Part shown: positions 38,516 through 48,973 of the stretch, in pieces | Position numbering within the stretch: the stretch's first letter is position 1 | How the letters are laid out: every line of letters begins with the position of its first letter | Assembly: GCA_003213555.1 (NCBI GenBank) | Contig: QCMS01000001.1 | Span: 62,001 to 126,000 of the forward strand | Direction of reading: 5' to 3' | DNA length: 64,000 nt | From: Pelagibacteraceae bacterium AG-422-I02 | GTDB taxonomy: Bacteria > Pseudomonadota > Alphaproteobacteria > Pelagibacterales > Pelagibacteraceae | Notes under the pieces: model-generated | Told to the model about the DNA's origin: nothing | What the model saw: only the letters and a program-made list of their open reading frames with translations | The model's database searches: none | Position numbers and translations under genes: made by a program

Positions 38516-39520
38516 ATGGAGTACTTACAAATTTTAGGTAATGAAGTTTATAAAATTTTATTTTTATTAGTGCCAATATTAGTTTCAGTGGCCATGATTG
38601 TTTGGTTGGATAGAAGGGTGTGGGGTTTAGTGCAAAAAAGGAAAGGACCAAATGTTGTTGGCCCGTTTGGTTTGTTACAAACATTAGCTGATGCATTAAA
38701 ATATATTTTCAAAGAAATAATTATTCCTGCTAGTGCCAATAAAGTTGTATTTATTCTTGCTCCCATTGTAACTATGACTTTAGCTTTAGTAGCTTGGGCA
38801 GTTATCCCAATAAGTGAGGAGTTAGTATTATCTGATATTAATGTCGGTATATTATATTTATTTGCTGTTTCTTCTCTTGGTGTTTATGGCATTATAATGG
38901 GTGGATGGGCGTCAAATTCTAAATATCCCTTTTTAGGCGCTATTAGGTCTGCAGCTCAAATGGTTTCTTATGAAGTCTCTATTGGAATAATAATAATAAA
39001 CGTATTATTGTGCGTTGGATCATTAAACTTGAAAGACATTGTTTTGGCTCAAAAAGAATTGTGGTACGTAATTCCTCTTTTTCCAATGTTCGTGATTTTT
39101 TTTATTTCTGCATTAGCAGAGACTAATAGACCTCCTTTTGATTTACCCGAAGCCGAAGCTGAGTTAGTGGCAGGATATCAAACCGAATATTCCGGAATGA
39201 TGTATGCTATGTTTTGGCTTGGAGAGTATGCTAACATTCTTTTAATGTGCGCAATGGGTTCTATCCTTTTCTTAGGTGGTTGGTTGCCGATAATTGATAT
39301 TTATCCAATTAATATAATACCAGCTCCTGTTTGGATGATTTTAAAAATACTATTCTTATTTTTCTTATTTGCTATAATAAAAGCTATAGTACCAAGATAC
39401 AGATATGATCAATTAATGAGACTAGGATGGAAAATATTTCTTCCTTTTTCTTTAGTATATTTGGTTTTTACCGCAAGTTTTTTATTTTATTTTGATAAAT
39501 TACCAAAAGGAAACTTTTAA
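38516..39520 (+). CDS. nuoH: Complex I subunit NuoH
   Basis: A 334-residue membrane subunit with about eight helices that joins the hydrophilic arm to the membrane arm. Recognisable stretches are [40 protein letters not shown] and the C-terminal [13 protein letters not shown], all lining the quinone tunnel. It overlaps nuoI by one base (TAATG). Confidence 0.98.
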   Translation: MEYLQILGNEVYKILFLLVPILVSVAMIVWLDRRVWGLVQKRKGPNVVGPFGLLQTLADALKYIFKEIIIPASANKVVFILAPIVTMTLALVAWAVIPISEELVLSDINVGILYLFAVSSLGVYGIIMGGWASNSKYPFLGAIRSAAQMVSYEVSIGIIIINVLLCVGSLNLKDIVLAQKELWYVIPLFPMFVIFFISALAETNRPPFDLPEAEAELVAGYQTEYSGMMYAMFWLGEYANILLMCAMGSILFLGGWLPIIDIYPINIIPAPVWMILKILFLFFLFAIIKAIVPRYRYDQLMRLGWKIFLPFSLVYLVFTASFLFYFDKLPKGNF

Positions 39521-40005
39521 TGACCCTAAGCAGAATATTTAAAACTATTTTTTTAGTTGAGTTTATTAAAGGTATGCTAATGGCTATCAAAGAAATGTTT
39601 AAAAAATCTAAAACGGTAAATTATCCGTTTGAAAAAGGACCTATAAGCCCTCGTATGAGAGGAGAGCATGCTTTAAGAAGATATCCAAATGGTGAGGAAA
39701 GATGTATAGCCTGTAAACTTTGTGAAGCAGTTTGTCCTGCCCAAGCTATTACAATTGAGTCAGCTGAAAGAGCAGATGGCAGCAGAAAAACAACAAAATA
39801 TGATATCGATATGTTGAAATGTATCTATTGCGGTTTATGTCAAGAGTCTTGTCCTGTAGAAGCGATAGTTCAAGGACCAAATTTTGAATTTGCAACTGAA
39901 ACAAGAGAAGAGCTTTATTATAATAAAGAGAAACTATTAGACAACGGCGATAGATGGGAGTCAGTCTTGGCTAAGAATATTAAGCTAGATAAACCATACA
40001 GATAA
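39520..40005 (+). CDS. nuoI: Complex I subunit NuoI (two 4Fe-4S clusters)
   Basis: This 161-residue ferredoxin-like subunit carries clusters N6a and N6b. The two ligand sets are [13 protein letters not shown] and [29 protein letters not shown] precedes the first. It transfers electrons from NuoG to NuoB. It abuts nuoJ with no spacer. Confidence 0.98.
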   Translation: MTLSRIFKTIFLVEFIKGMLMAIKEMFKKSKTVNYPFEKGPISPRMRGEHALRRYPNGEERCIACKLCEAVCPAQAITIESAERADGSRKTTKYDIDMLKCIYCGLCQESCPVEAIVQGPNFEFATETREELYYNKEKLLDNGDRWESVLAKNIKLDKPYR

Positions 40006-40632
40006 ATGTTAGCTCATTCCGTATTTTTTTATTTTTTTTCCGTTATAGCTATTTTTTCTTCCCTAATGGTAATCACATCAAGAAGCACAATTAATTCAGT
40101 GTTTTTTTTAATTCTAGATTTTATATCAGTCGGATGTTTATTCATAATGGTTGGCGCTGAATTTCTAGGTATGATTATTTTGATCGTTTATGTTGGAGCT
40201 GTAGCAGTTTTATTTTTATTTGTAGTAATGATGCTTAATGTAGCTGAACAGAAACAATCTTGGTTTATTGGAAAAAAATCAACTCATATTCCAATAGGAT
40301 TAATAGTGAGTGTTTTAATACTTTTAGAGCTATTAGTGGTAGTTGGTGGCTGGAAATATAAAGATGATCTAATGTCCAGCAGCACCTTAAATTTATCAGA
40401 TATTTCTAATACACATCAATTAGGTTTAGTGATGTATACTGATTACATTTTATTTTTTCAGTTAGCTGGAGTTATACTTTTATTATCAATGATAGGAGCT
40501 ATACTTTTAACATTCAGACAAAGAAAAGGAGTAAAAAAACAAAGTTATTTTAATCAAATTTCTAGAAATCCATCATCATCAATTGAGCTAAGAGATGTGG
40601 AGAATAATAAAGGGGTAAAGATTGATGATTGA
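40006..40632 (+). CDS. nuoJ: Complex I subunit NuoJ
   Basis: A 208-residue membrane subunit with about five helices, including the broken helix region [26 protein letters not shown], recognisable as [17 protein letters not shown] charged C-terminal tail extends beyond the last helix. It overlaps nuoK by 8 bp. Confidence 0.96.
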   Translation: MLAHSVFFYFFSVIAIFSSLMVITSRSTINSVFFLILDFISVGCLFIMVGAEFLGMIILIVYVGAVAVLFLFVVMMLNVAEQKQSWFIGKKSTHIPIGLIVSVLILLELLVVVGGWKYKDDLMSSSTLNLSDISNTHQLGLVMYTDYILFFQLAGVILLLSMIGAILLTFRQRKGVKKQSYFNQISRNPSSSIELRDVENNKGVKIDD

Positions 40633-40936
40633 AATTGGATTAGGCCATTATTTATCTTTAGGGGCAATAATATTCTTTTTAGGTGTAATTGGTATTTTTT
40701 TAAATAGAAAAAACGTAATAGTAATATTAATGTCCATTGAATTAATATTGTTATCGGTAAACATAAATCTAATATCATTCTCAATTTTTTCTGGAGATAT
40801 AGTTGGTCAAATATTCACAATGTTAATTTTGACAGTGGCTGCAGCAGAAGCAGCAATTGGATTAGCAATAATTGTTATTTATTACAGAAACAGAGGTTCA
40901 ATAAGAGTTGAAGATATCCATGGAATGAAAGGATAA
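40625..40936 (+). CDS. nuoK: Complex I subunit NuoK
   Basis: A 103-residue three-helix subunit with conserved glutamates in [10 protein letters not shown] and [10 protein letters not shown]. The ATG at 40625 gives [15 protein letters not shown]; a TTG three bases upstream is the alternative, slightly better spaced from AAGGGG at 40610-40615. The next gene, nuoL, follows directly. Confidence 0.97.
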   Translation: MIEIGLGHYLSLGAIIFFLGVIGIFLNRKNVIVILMSIELILLSVNINLISFSIFSGDIVGQIFTMLILTVAAAEAAIGLAIIVIYYRNRGSIRVEDIHGMKG

Positions 40937-42844
40937 ATGGAGTACGCTGTAATTTTTTTACCCTTAGTTGGATCTATATTAGGCTTTTTAGGTAAATCTT
41001 TAATTAAATACTTTTCTGAAATTACCACGAGTTTATTCGTAAGTATTTCAGCTGTATTTTCAATAATTTTGTTTTGGAATGGAATTCAACACAATACATA
41101 CGGAAATTTTATAATATTTGAATGGATTAGTTCAGGAAATTTTGTTGCTAATTGGTCAATAAATATTGATCCTTTAAGTTCAGTGATGCTTGTAGTTGTT
41201 ACACTTATTTCAGCATTGGTGCATATTTATTCCATTGGCTACATGAGTCACGACCCACACAAACCAAGATTCATGTCTTACTTATCTTTATTTACGTTTT
41301 CAATGTTAGTTCTTGTTGTATCAGATAATTTTTTGCAATTATTTTTTGGCTGGGAAGGAGTAGGGCTATGTTCATATCTCTTAATTGGTTTTTGGTATAA
41401 AAAAGAGAGTGCAAATAATGCAGCAATAAAAGCGTTTATCGTAAACAGGGTAGGTGATTTTGGGTTAGCAATTGGAATTTTTCTAATATTTTTTTATTTT
41501 GGTACGATAAATTTTCAAGAAGTTTTTAAATTAGCCCCGCAATTTATTGAAAAAAAATTAGTATTTTTTGGTTTTGAGACAACTCTTATTACATTGATTT
41601 GTTTATTTTTATTTATTGGAGCAATGGGTAAGTCAGCTCAATTTTTATTACATACTTGGTTACCAGATGCCATGGAGGGACCCACACCAGTATCAGCACT
41701 TATTCACGCAGCTACAATGGTAACAGCTGGTGTGTTTTTAGTTGTTAGATGTTCCCCGTTGTTTGAATATTCTCAAACTGCTTTGAACTTGGTTACAATA
41801 GTTGGAATGATCACTGCAATTTTTGCAGCATCAGTTGCTCTTGTTCAGAATGATATAAAAAAAATAGTTGCTTACTCAACTTGTAGCCAATTAGGTTACA
41901 TGTTTTTTGCTGCAGGTGTAGGCGCATATCATGTAGCAATGTTCCATTTATTCACCCATGCCTTTTTTAAAGCTTTGTTATTTCTAGGTTCTGGATCTGT
42001 TATTCATGCATTTAAAGATGAACAAGATATTAGAAATATGGGTGGGGTGAGAAAAAAACTTCCCTACACCTATGTTTTTATGTTGATAGGAACTTTGGCT
42101 TTAACCGGATTTCCTTTTTTATCTGGTTTTTACTCTAAAGATGCAATTATTGAATTTGCTTATTTAAAAAATTCTTCTTTAGGGAACTATGCGGCAACTA
42201 TTGGAATTTTTACTGCTTTTTTAACTTCAATTTATTCTTGGAGATTATTTTTTAAAACATTTCACGGTGCATACAATAATTCAAAAGTACCAATCAATGA
42301 AACTCATGAGTCTCCTTTTGTAATGTTAGGTCCTTTATTATTATTGGCTATTGGTGCAATTTTCGCTGGTTATTTTTTCAAAACAACATTTATTGGTCAT
42401 CATAGTAATGAATTTTGGCAATCATCAATATTCTTTTTAAATGAAATCAAACATGATCCAATTCCTTTATGGTTTTTAGTTTTAACACCAGTGTTAGTAG
42501 TAATTTCTATACCAATCTCATATTACTATTTTATTTCTAACACGAAAATTGTAGAGGAATTTAAAATTACTAATTCACCACTATATAATTTTTTACTTAA
42601 TAAATGGTATATAGATGAACTATACGAATTGTTATTTGTAAAACCTGCTAAGAAAATTGGCTCTTTTTTTTGGAAGAAAGGTGACCTAGGTTTCATAGAT
42701 AGATTTGGTCCTGACGGTATTTCAAAATTAATAAAAAAACTTTCTAATAAAGCAGGTATTTTTCAAACAGGATTTATATATGATTATGCTTTTGTAATGT
42801 TGATAGGTTTATCAATCCTGCTTACTTATTTGATTTTAAATTAA
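40937..42844 (+). CDS. nuoL: Complex I subunit NuoL (antiporter-like, distal)
   Basis: A 635-residue Mrp-type antiporter-like subunit with about 16 helices and the long lateral amphipathic helix near the C-terminus. Signature stretches include FFGWEGVGLCSYLLIGFW, LPDAMEGPTPVSALIHAATMV and KIVAYSTCSQLGYM, with the proton-path lysines and glutamates. It is translocation module three, at the tip of the membrane arm. Confidence 0.97.
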   Translation: MEYAVIFLPLVGSILGFLGKSLIKYFSEITTSLFVSISAVFSIILFWNGIQHNTYGNFIIFEWISSGNFVANWSINIDPLSSVMLVVVTLISALVHIYSIGYMSHDPHKPRFMSYLSLFTFSMLVLVVSDNFLQLFFGWEGVGLCSYLLIGFWYKKESANNAAIKAFIVNRVGDFGLAIGIFLIFFYFGTINFQEVFKLAPQFIEKKLVFFGFETTLITLICLFLFIGAMGKSAQFLLHTWLPDAMEGPTPVSALIHAATMVTAGVFLVVRCSPLFEYSQTALNLVTIVGMITAIFAASVALVQNDIKKIVAYSTCSQLGYMFFAAGVGAYHVAMFHLFTHAFFKALLFLGSGSVIHAFKDEQDIRNMGGVRKKLPYTYVFMLIGTLALTGFPFLSGFYSKDAIIEFAYLKNSSLGNYAATIGIFTAFLTSIYSWRLFFKTFHGAYNNSKVPINETHESPFVMLGPLLLLAIGAIFAGYFFKTTFIGHHSNEFWQSSIFFLNEIKHDPIPLWFLVLTPVLVVISIPISYYYFISNTKIVEEFKITNSPLYNFLLNKWYIDELYELLFVKPAKKIGSFFWKKGDLGFIDRFGPDGISKLIKKLSNKAGIFQTGFIYDYAFVMLIGLSILLTYLILN

Positions 42845-42847
42845 AAA

Positions 42848-44332
42848 ATGGACTTTCCTATATTATCTACTCTTATATTTTTACCATTAGTAAGTTCTCT
42901 CTTTATTTTCTTATCTAAAGGGCAAAATAATAATAGCGCCATTTACATTTCTTTATTTAGTAGTTTAGCAACATTTATATTGTCTTTATTTATTTGGTAT
43001 TCAATGGATTATGCATCAGCAGATTTTCAATTTATAGAGGAACAATCTTGGATTAATGATTTTATTAAATTTAAACTCGGCATAGATGGAATTTCAATTC
43101 TCTTTATAGTTCTTACAACATTAATAACTCCTATTTGTATAATCTCATGCATTAATAGTGTTAAAAATAGAGTAAAAGAGTTTTTAATAGCGATTATGAT
43201 ATTAGAAACTTTCATGATCGGAGTTTTTTGCTCATTAGATTTAGTAGTATTTTATTTATTCTTTGAGGCTGGATTAATTCCTATGTTTTTAATTATAGGA
43301 GTTTGGGGTGGACCAAAAAGAGTATATTCAGCTTTTAAATTTTTTCTATTTACTCTACTGGGTTCAGTTTTGATGCTTGTTGCCATTATTGCTATCTACT
43401 GGATAACAGGAACAACTGATGTCACTCAAATTTATGAAATAAAAATACCTAAAGAGTATCAAAATTTATTATGGTTAGCTTTTTTTAGCTCTTTTGCTGT
43501 GAAAACGCCGATGTGGCCAGTTCACACTTGGTTACCTGATGCGCATGTTGAAGCGCCTACAGCTGGATCAGTAATACTAGCTGCAATACTTTTAAAAATG
43601 GCTGGGTATGGTTTTTTGAGATTTTCTCTTCCCATGTTTCCTCTAGCTTCAGAATTTTTTACACCATTAATTTTTACACTAAGTATTATTGCTATAATTT
43701 ACACTTCTTTAGTCGCCTTGATGCAAGAGGATATGAAAAAATTAATTGCATATTCCTCAGTTGCTCATATGGGTTATGTAACTCTTGGAATATTTACATT
43801 TAACAAACAAGGAATTGAGGGGAGTGTTTTTCAAATGATTAGTCATGGATTGATTTCAGCAGCTTTATTCCTTTGCGTAGGGGTTGTTTATGACAGATTA
43901 CACTCTAGAATGATCAGCACTTACGGCGGTTTAGTTAGTTATTTACCAAAATATTCTTTTTTGTTTATAGTTTTTGCTTTAGCCGGATTGGGCCTTCCAG
44001 GAACATCTGGCTTTTTAGGAGAGTTTTTAGTTTTAACAGGATCCTTCCAGAAGAATTATTTGGTTGCAATGTTAGCTACTTTTGGAGTTGTCTTAGGAGC
44101 TGCATATATGCTTTGGCTTACAAAGAGAGTAATTTTTGGAGTAACTAAAAATGATCAAATTAAAAATTTAAAAGATCTAAATAAATCAGAAATAACTATG
44201 TTAGGAATATTAGCTCTGCTAGTCATTTTTTTTGGATTTTATCCAGTTCCATTAATGGAAACGTTAAATGTTTCAGTAGACAATTTAATAAATAACTACG
44301 AAATTGCTGTACAAACAAAGGGTTTAAATTAG
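42848..44332 (+). CDS. nuoM: Complex I subunit NuoM
   Basis: A 494-residue antiporter-like subunit with about 14 helices. Landmarks are FEAGLIPMFLIIGVWGG, TWLPDAHVEAPTAGSVILA and KLIAYSSVAHMGYV. It is homologous to NuoL and NuoN. The stop is followed after one base by nuoN. Confidence 0.97.
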   Translation: MDFPILSTLIFLPLVSSLFIFLSKGQNNNSAIYISLFSSLATFILSLFIWYSMDYASADFQFIEEQSWINDFIKFKLGIDGISILFIVLTTLITPICIISCINSVKNRVKEFLIAIMILETFMIGVFCSLDLVVFYLFFEAGLIPMFLIIGVWGGPKRVYSAFKFFLFTLLGSVLMLVAIIAIYWITGTTDVTQIYEIKIPKEYQNLLWLAFFSSFAVKTPMWPVHTWLPDAHVEAPTAGSVILAAILLKMAGYGFLRFSLPMFPLASEFFTPLIFTLSIIAIIYTSLVALMQEDMKKLIAYSSVAHMGYVTLGIFTFNKQGIEGSVFQMISHGLISAALFLCVGVVYDRLHSRMISTYGGLVSYLPKYSFLFIVFALAGLGLPGTSGFLGEFLVLTGSFQKNYLVAMLATFGVVLGAAYMLWLTKRVIFGVTKNDQIKNLKDLNKSEITMLGILALLVIFFGFYPVPLMETLNVSVDNLINNYEIAVQTKGLN

Positions 44333-44333
44333 T

Positions 44334-45749
44334 ATGATAAATAATTTAAATATATTGCTTCCAGAAATTTTTTTAACTCTATCAATATTTTCTATCTTAA
44401 TGATTGGCGTATTTATTAAAAATAGTTTTAATTTAATTTTTAATTTAACTTCATTAATAATTTTATTAACCATCGCCATAATTTTAAATAGTTCGAATAA
44501 TGTAGAAAAAATATTTTTAGAGAGCTTCACAAGAGACTCTTTTTCTAACTTTTTCAAAATTTTGATACTTGTCTCAAGCTTATTTGTACTTAATTCATCG
44601 AAAAATTTTATTTTAGATAGGAAATTGGCAAAATTTGAATATCCAATAATAATATTACTTTCAATTTTAGGTATGTTTTTTATGGTAAGTTCTAATGATA
44701 TAATATTATTTTATTTGGGTTTAGAGTTGCAATCATTATCACTGTATATTTTAGCTTCAATTGATAGAGATAATCTAAAGTCATCAGAGTCGGGAATAAA
44801 ATATTTTGTATTAAGCGCTTTATCATCCGGTTTATTATTATACGGTTGCTCTTTGCTATATGGATTTACAGGTACAACTAATTTTGACTTAATTGCGGGC
44901 GAACTAGCCAAAGAAAATACTGGCGCAGTGTTTGCAATGGTATTTATACTGGTTGGTCTTGCATTCAAAGTTTCAGCAGTTCCTTTTCATATGTGGACAC
45001 CTGATGTGTATGAGGGAGCGCCAACATCAATAACAAGTTATTTTGCCGTAGTTCCAAAAGTTGCTGGACTAGCAGTCTTGATTAAATTTATGCATATACC
45101 ATTTTCAAAAATATTAGTGGAATGGCAAACTATAATTATTTTTTTATCTATAGCATCAATGATTTTAGGTGCAATTGCTGCAATCGGTCAAAAAAATATT
45201 AAGAGATTACTAGCTTATAGCTCTATAGGTCATATCGGTTATGCTTTAGCTGGTGTAGCAACTGGAGTGATCTCAGGTTATGAAAGTGCAATAGTTTATA
45301 TTTCTATTTACGTTGTGATGAATCTTGGTGCATTTTCATGTGTTTATCTATTAAAAAAAGATGGTGAGTATAAAGAAAATATTTCTGACTTATCAGGTAT
45401 TTCAAAAAAACATCCAATTTTAGCTATATCATTTTTAATAATATTATTTTCCCTAGCAGGCATTCCTCCGCTTGGAGGATTTTTTGCTAAATTTTATGTT
45501 TTTACTGCAGTAGTTGAACAAAAGATGTATGCCTTAGCAATAATAGGATTATTAACCACTGTAATATCAGCTTTTTATTATCTTAAAATTATTAAGACTA
45601 TTTATTTTGATGATAGTGCCATAAGTTTTGATAATACAAAAAATAAATTCGCTCAATTATCAATTTTCATAAGCTGTAGTATTTTGCTAACCTTCTTCCT
45701 ATATCCTTCAGTTTTGAGTAATGTAGTGGATACATTATTTTTAAATTAA
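44334..45749 (+). CDS. nuoN: Complex I subunit NuoN
   Basis: A 471-residue antiporter-like subunit completing the complex I set. Landmarks are YLGLELQSLSLYILA, KYFVLSALSSGLLLYG, PFHMWTPDVYEGAPTS and RLLAYSSIGHIGYAL. Its stop overlaps the birA start by one base, so the operon may run on into the downstream cofactor and RNA genes. Confidence 0.97.
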   Translation: MINNLNILLPEIFLTLSIFSILMIGVFIKNSFNLIFNLTSLIILLTIAIILNSSNNVEKIFLESFTRDSFSNFFKILILVSSLFVLNSSKNFILDRKLAKFEYPIIILLSILGMFFMVSSNDIILFYLGLELQSLSLYILASIDRDNLKSSESGIKYFVLSALSSGLLLYGCSLLYGFTGTTNFDLIAGELAKENTGAVFAMVFILVGLAFKVSAVPFHMWTPDVYEGAPTSITSYFAVVPKVAGLAVLIKFMHIPFSKILVEWQTIIIFLSIASMILGAIAAIGQKNIKRLLAYSSIGHIGYALAGVATGVISGYESAIVYISIYVVMNLGAFSCVYLLKKDGEYKENISDLSGISKKHPILAISFLIILFSLAGIPPLGGFFAKFYVFTAVVEQKMYALAIIGLLTTVISAFYYLKIIKTIYFDDSAISFDNTKNKFAQLSIFISCSILLTFFLYPSVLSNVVDTLFLN

Positions 45750-46318
45750 TGAAATTGAGATCACTTAAATTTAAAAGCGTAAAAAGCACAAATGACATAG
45801 CCCTAATGCTCATAAAGAAAGATAACATTAAACCTTCAATAATCTTATCAGAGAGTCAGACAAAAGGTAGAGGCACTATGGGAAAAAAATGGATTTCAAA
45901 AAAAGGAAATCTATTTTTAAGTATTTTTTTTGATATGAATAAAAAGAAAATAGATTTTAAGAAATTTGCAATATTAAACGCGTATTTGTTAAAAAGTATA
46001 CTTGCTAAAAAATTTTCAAATAAAATAAAAATCAAATGGCCTAACGACCTACTATTTAAAAAAAAAAAAATTTGCGGAATTTTGCAAGAGACTATTATTA
46101 ATGCAGGAAAAAAATTTTTAATAATTGGAATAGGAATAAATACTAATTTAGATCCAAAAAACAGTAGTTTTTCGTCTACTTCATTGAAGCATATTACAAA
46201 TAAAAATATAGATAATAAAAAACTATTTATTATGATTAAAAAAAATTATGAAAAACTCTTATACAAAGCTAATCAAAATTCATTTTCAGAGCTAAAAAAA
46301 TTTACGCAAAATATATGA
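45749..46318 (+). CDS. birA: Biotin--protein ligase, catalytic-domain-only
   Basis: This 189-residue enzyme attaches biotin to carboxylase carrier proteins. The biotinoyl-AMP loop is GRGTMGKKW and the catalytic lysine region is KWPNDLLF followed by ICGIL. The N-terminal DNA-binding domain of E. coli BirA is missing, so it cannot act as the classical biotin repressor, and the C-terminus is short. A run of 13 adenines at 46058-46070 encodes the lysines before ICGIL and is a slippage-prone spot. Confidence 0.9.
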   Translation: MKLRSLKFKSVKSTNDIALMLIKKDNIKPSIILSESQTKGRGTMGKKWISKKGNLFLSIFFDMNKKKIDFKKFAILNAYLLKSILAKKFSNKIKIKWPNDLLFKKKKICGILQETIINAGKKFLIIGIGINTNLDPKNSSFSSTSLKHITNKNIDNKKLFIMIKKNYEKLLYKANQNSFSELKKFTQNI

Positions 46319-47061
46319 ATTTTTTAATTGGTGATATAGGAAATACTTCAACAAAAATATGTATTTTGAATAAAAAATTTCAAATTTTGAGATCATATAA
46401 TTTTGATACTAGCAAGATGTGTAAAGTTAATCTTTTAAAGAATATTATTAGAAAAAAAATTAATAAAAGTATAAGTCCAGTTTTTCTATTTTCAAGTGTT
46501 GTACCAAAAGTTTTTATGAATATTAAAAAGAGTTTTAAGATGACTAAATTTAAAATTTTAGAAATTAAGAATTTAAAAATAAACAAAATTATTAAAATTA
46601 ACATTAAAAATAAAAAAAAATTAGGCTCAGATCGGATAGCGAATGCAATCGGTGCAAAAAAATTCAAAAATTGTATAATTATAGATTTTGGAACAGCAAC
46701 CACATTTGATATTATTAAAAATGGTACATATGAAGGGGGAGTAATTGCTCCTGGTGTAAACCTTTCTATAAAAAATTTAAGTCATGCGACTGCTTTACTT
46801 CCTGAAATTAATTTAAAAAGCTATCAAAAAAGTTATGGGAAAAATACAATCGAAGCTTTGAACGCTGGTTTTGTATGGGGATACGAGGGTTTAATAAATA
46901 ATATCATAGATAAAATATTTTCTAGAAGTAAAATTAAATATAAAATTTTACTAACAGGCGGATATGCAAAATTTTTTAAGAAAATGGTGAAAAAAAATGT
47001 AGTTATTGAGCAAGATATAACTATTAAAGGAATAGCAAATGCTTATAAGGAATTAGTATGA
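46315..47061 (+). CDS. coaX: Type III pantothenate kinase
   Basis: A 248-residue ASKHA-fold kinase for the first step of coenzyme A synthesis. Motifs are GDIGNTSTKI (phosphate loop), GSDRIANAIGA and IIDFGTATTFD, with GGVIAPGV following. It overlaps birA and rnj by 4 bp each. Type III enzymes are not feedback-inhibited by CoA, per family knowledge. Confidence 0.95.
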   Translation: MNFLIGDIGNTSTKICILNKKFQILRSYNFDTSKMCKVNLLKNIIRKKINKSISPVFLFSSVVPKVFMNIKKSFKMTKFKILEIKNLKINKIIKINIKNKKKLGSDRIANAIGAKKFKNCIIIDFGTATTFDIIKNGTYEGGVIAPGVNLSIKNLSHATALLPEINLKSYQKSYGKNTIEALNAGFVWGYEGLINNIIDKIFSRSKIKYKILLTGGYAKFFKKMVKKNVVIEQDITIKGIANAYKELV

Positions 47062-48719
47062 GTAGAGAAAAATTAATTTTTTGTCCATTAGGTGGATCTG
47101 GAGAAATAGGTGGTAATATGAATTTATACGCTTATGGGGAAGAAGATAATCAAAAATGGATAATAGTTGACATGGGCGTTTCTTTCGCCGATGACACAGT
47201 TCCGGGTGTTGATTTAATAATGCCAGATGCAGGATTTATTATAGATAAAAAAGATGACTTACTTGGAATAATTTTAACGCATGCTCATGAGGATCACATT
47301 GGAGCCGTTGCTCATATATGGCCTAATTTAAATTGCAAGATTTATGCAACCCCTTTTACTGCCGCATTAATTTTAGAGAAATTTAAGGAAAAAAAAATTG
47401 ATATATCGTCTTATTTAAATGTTGTACCTTTGAATAGTAAAATTATACTCGGAGCATTTGATATTGACTTTGTAACGTTGACCCATTCTATTTTGGAGCC
47501 TAATGGATTAAGTATCAAAACTCCACTTGGCACAATTCTTCACACTGGTGATTGGAAAATTGATCCTAACCCACTAATTGGAAGCCAAACAGATGAAAAA
47601 AAATTAAAATCCATCGGTGAAAGCGGTGTGTCTGCAATGATCTGTGATTCAACAAATATCTTTAGTCCTGGAAGGTCAGGCTCAGAGTCTGATGTGCGAG
47701 ATAGTTTATTAAGAATTATGGAAATTAAAACTAATAGAATTTTAGTAACTTCTTTTGCATCTAATGTAGCAAGAATGGAAACTATTTTTTATTGTGCAAA
47801 AAAAACAGGACGAAATATTTGTTTGGTTGGACGGTCAATGCAAAGAATATATAAAGCAGCAAGAAAGTGTGGTTATCTTAAGGGCTTAATTGAGCCATTA
47901 GAACCGAGAGATGCAAAAAAAGTTCCCAAAAATAAAATTTTATATTTAGCAACTGGAAGTCAAGGAGAGCCCATGGGAGCAATGAACAGAATAATTAATG
48001 GAGTACATCCAGATGTATTCGTGGAAGGTGGTGATTGTGTAATTTTTTCATCAAAGATTATACCTGGTAACGAAAAAAAATTATATTCTATACAAAATTT
48101 AATTGTAAAAAATAAGATGGAGATAATAAGTGAAGAAAATGCTTTCGTTCATGTATCTGGTCATCCTAATCGAGATGATTTAAAGGATATGTATAATTGG
48201 GTTAAGCCTCAATGTGTTATCCCAGTTCATGGCGAACATCGACATATGGCTGAGCATGTTTTATTTGCAAAAGAAATGCAAGTTCCAAAAACTTTATTAA
48301 TTGAAAATGGAGATATTATAAAGTTATTACCTGGAGATAAGCCTGAAATTATAGATAAAGCACCATCTGGTAAAATTTACTTAGACGGAACCATTAATGT
48401 TGAAACTGACTCTCAATCAATTAAAGATAGAAAAAATCTATCAATTAATGGATACTTAGAAATAACACTTTTAGTATCTAATAACGGGAAAATAAAAAAA
48501 CCAATAATTTCTTTCAAAGGCATTCCTGAAAAAGAAAATTCTGAGCATTTTATTTTTGATATGGAAGATGAAATTTTTAATATCTGTAGAACTTTTTCTT
48601 TAGATAATAAGAATCAGCAAAAAAATTTAATAGAAACCATTAAGCAAAATTGCAGGAGAATCGTTAAAGAAAAAACTGGAAAAAAACCTTTTACAAACAT
48701 AAATATAGCGAGAATCTAG
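47058..48719 (+). CDS. rnj: Ribonuclease J
   Basis: This 553-residue metallo-beta-lactamase/beta-CASP nuclease has 5'-exo and endonuclease activity. The metal motif is HAHEDH (His75, His77, Asp79, His80), with ILHTGDWKID and the beta-CASP HVSGHPNRDD and PVHGEHRHM. The presence of RNase J together with RNase E is known from alphaproteobacteria. The stop overlaps a GTG start for the next gene. Confidence 0.96.
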   Translation: MSREKLIFCPLGGSGEIGGNMNLYAYGEEDNQKWIIVDMGVSFADDTVPGVDLIMPDAGFIIDKKDDLLGIILTHAHEDHIGAVAHIWPNLNCKIYATPFTAALILEKFKEKKIDISSYLNVVPLNSKIILGAFDIDFVTLTHSILEPNGLSIKTPLGTILHTGDWKIDPNPLIGSQTDEKKLKSIGESGVSAMICDSTNIFSPGRSGSESDVRDSLLRIMEIKTNRILVTSFASNVARMETIFYCAKKTGRNICLVGRSMQRIYKAARKCGYLKGLIEPLEPRDAKKVPKNKILYLATGSQGEPMGAMNRIINGVHPDVFVEGGDCVIFSSKIIPGNEKKLYSIQNLIVKNKMEIISEENAFVHVSGHPNRDDLKDMYNWVKPQCVIPVHGEHRHMAEHVLFAKEMQVPKTLLIENGDIIKLLPGDKPEIIDKAPSGKIYLDGTINVETDSQSIKDRKNLSINGYLEITLLVSNNGKIKKPIISFKGIPEKENSEHFIFDMEDEIFNICRTFSLDNKNQQKNLIETIKQNCRRIVKEKTGKKPFTNINIARI

Positions 48720-48973
48720 TGGGTATAACCGGTTCAATTATAGTTTATGTATTAATTTGGTGGATAATTTTTTTTTCAGTTTTGCCTATAGGAGTCCAAT
48801 CAAACAAAGAAAAATTTAAAGAAAGAGTAGAGGGAGTTGATCCAGGAGCCCCTAATAATCCAAAAATAGCTAAAAAATTTTTAATTACTACGATAATTAC
48901 TTCATTAATCTTTATTGTAATATATTATCTAGTTGAATTTGATTTATTAAATTTAAGAAAATATTTACAATAA
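48719..48973 (+). CDS. DUF1467 family small membrane protein (GTG start)
   Basis: An 84-residue protein with two transmembrane segments (about 5-25 and 52-72) around a polar loop containing LPIGVQSN and GVDPGAPNNP. This is the DUF1467 pattern of alphaproteobacteria, function unknown. The GTG at 48719 overlaps the rnj stop (TAGTG) and its own stop overlaps the proS ATG by one base, so the gene is locked within the operon. Confidence 0.88.
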   Translation: MGITGSIIVYVLIWWIIFFSVLPIGVQSNKEKFKERVEGVDPGAPNNPKIAKKFLITTIITSLIFIVIYYLVEFDLLNLRKYLQ

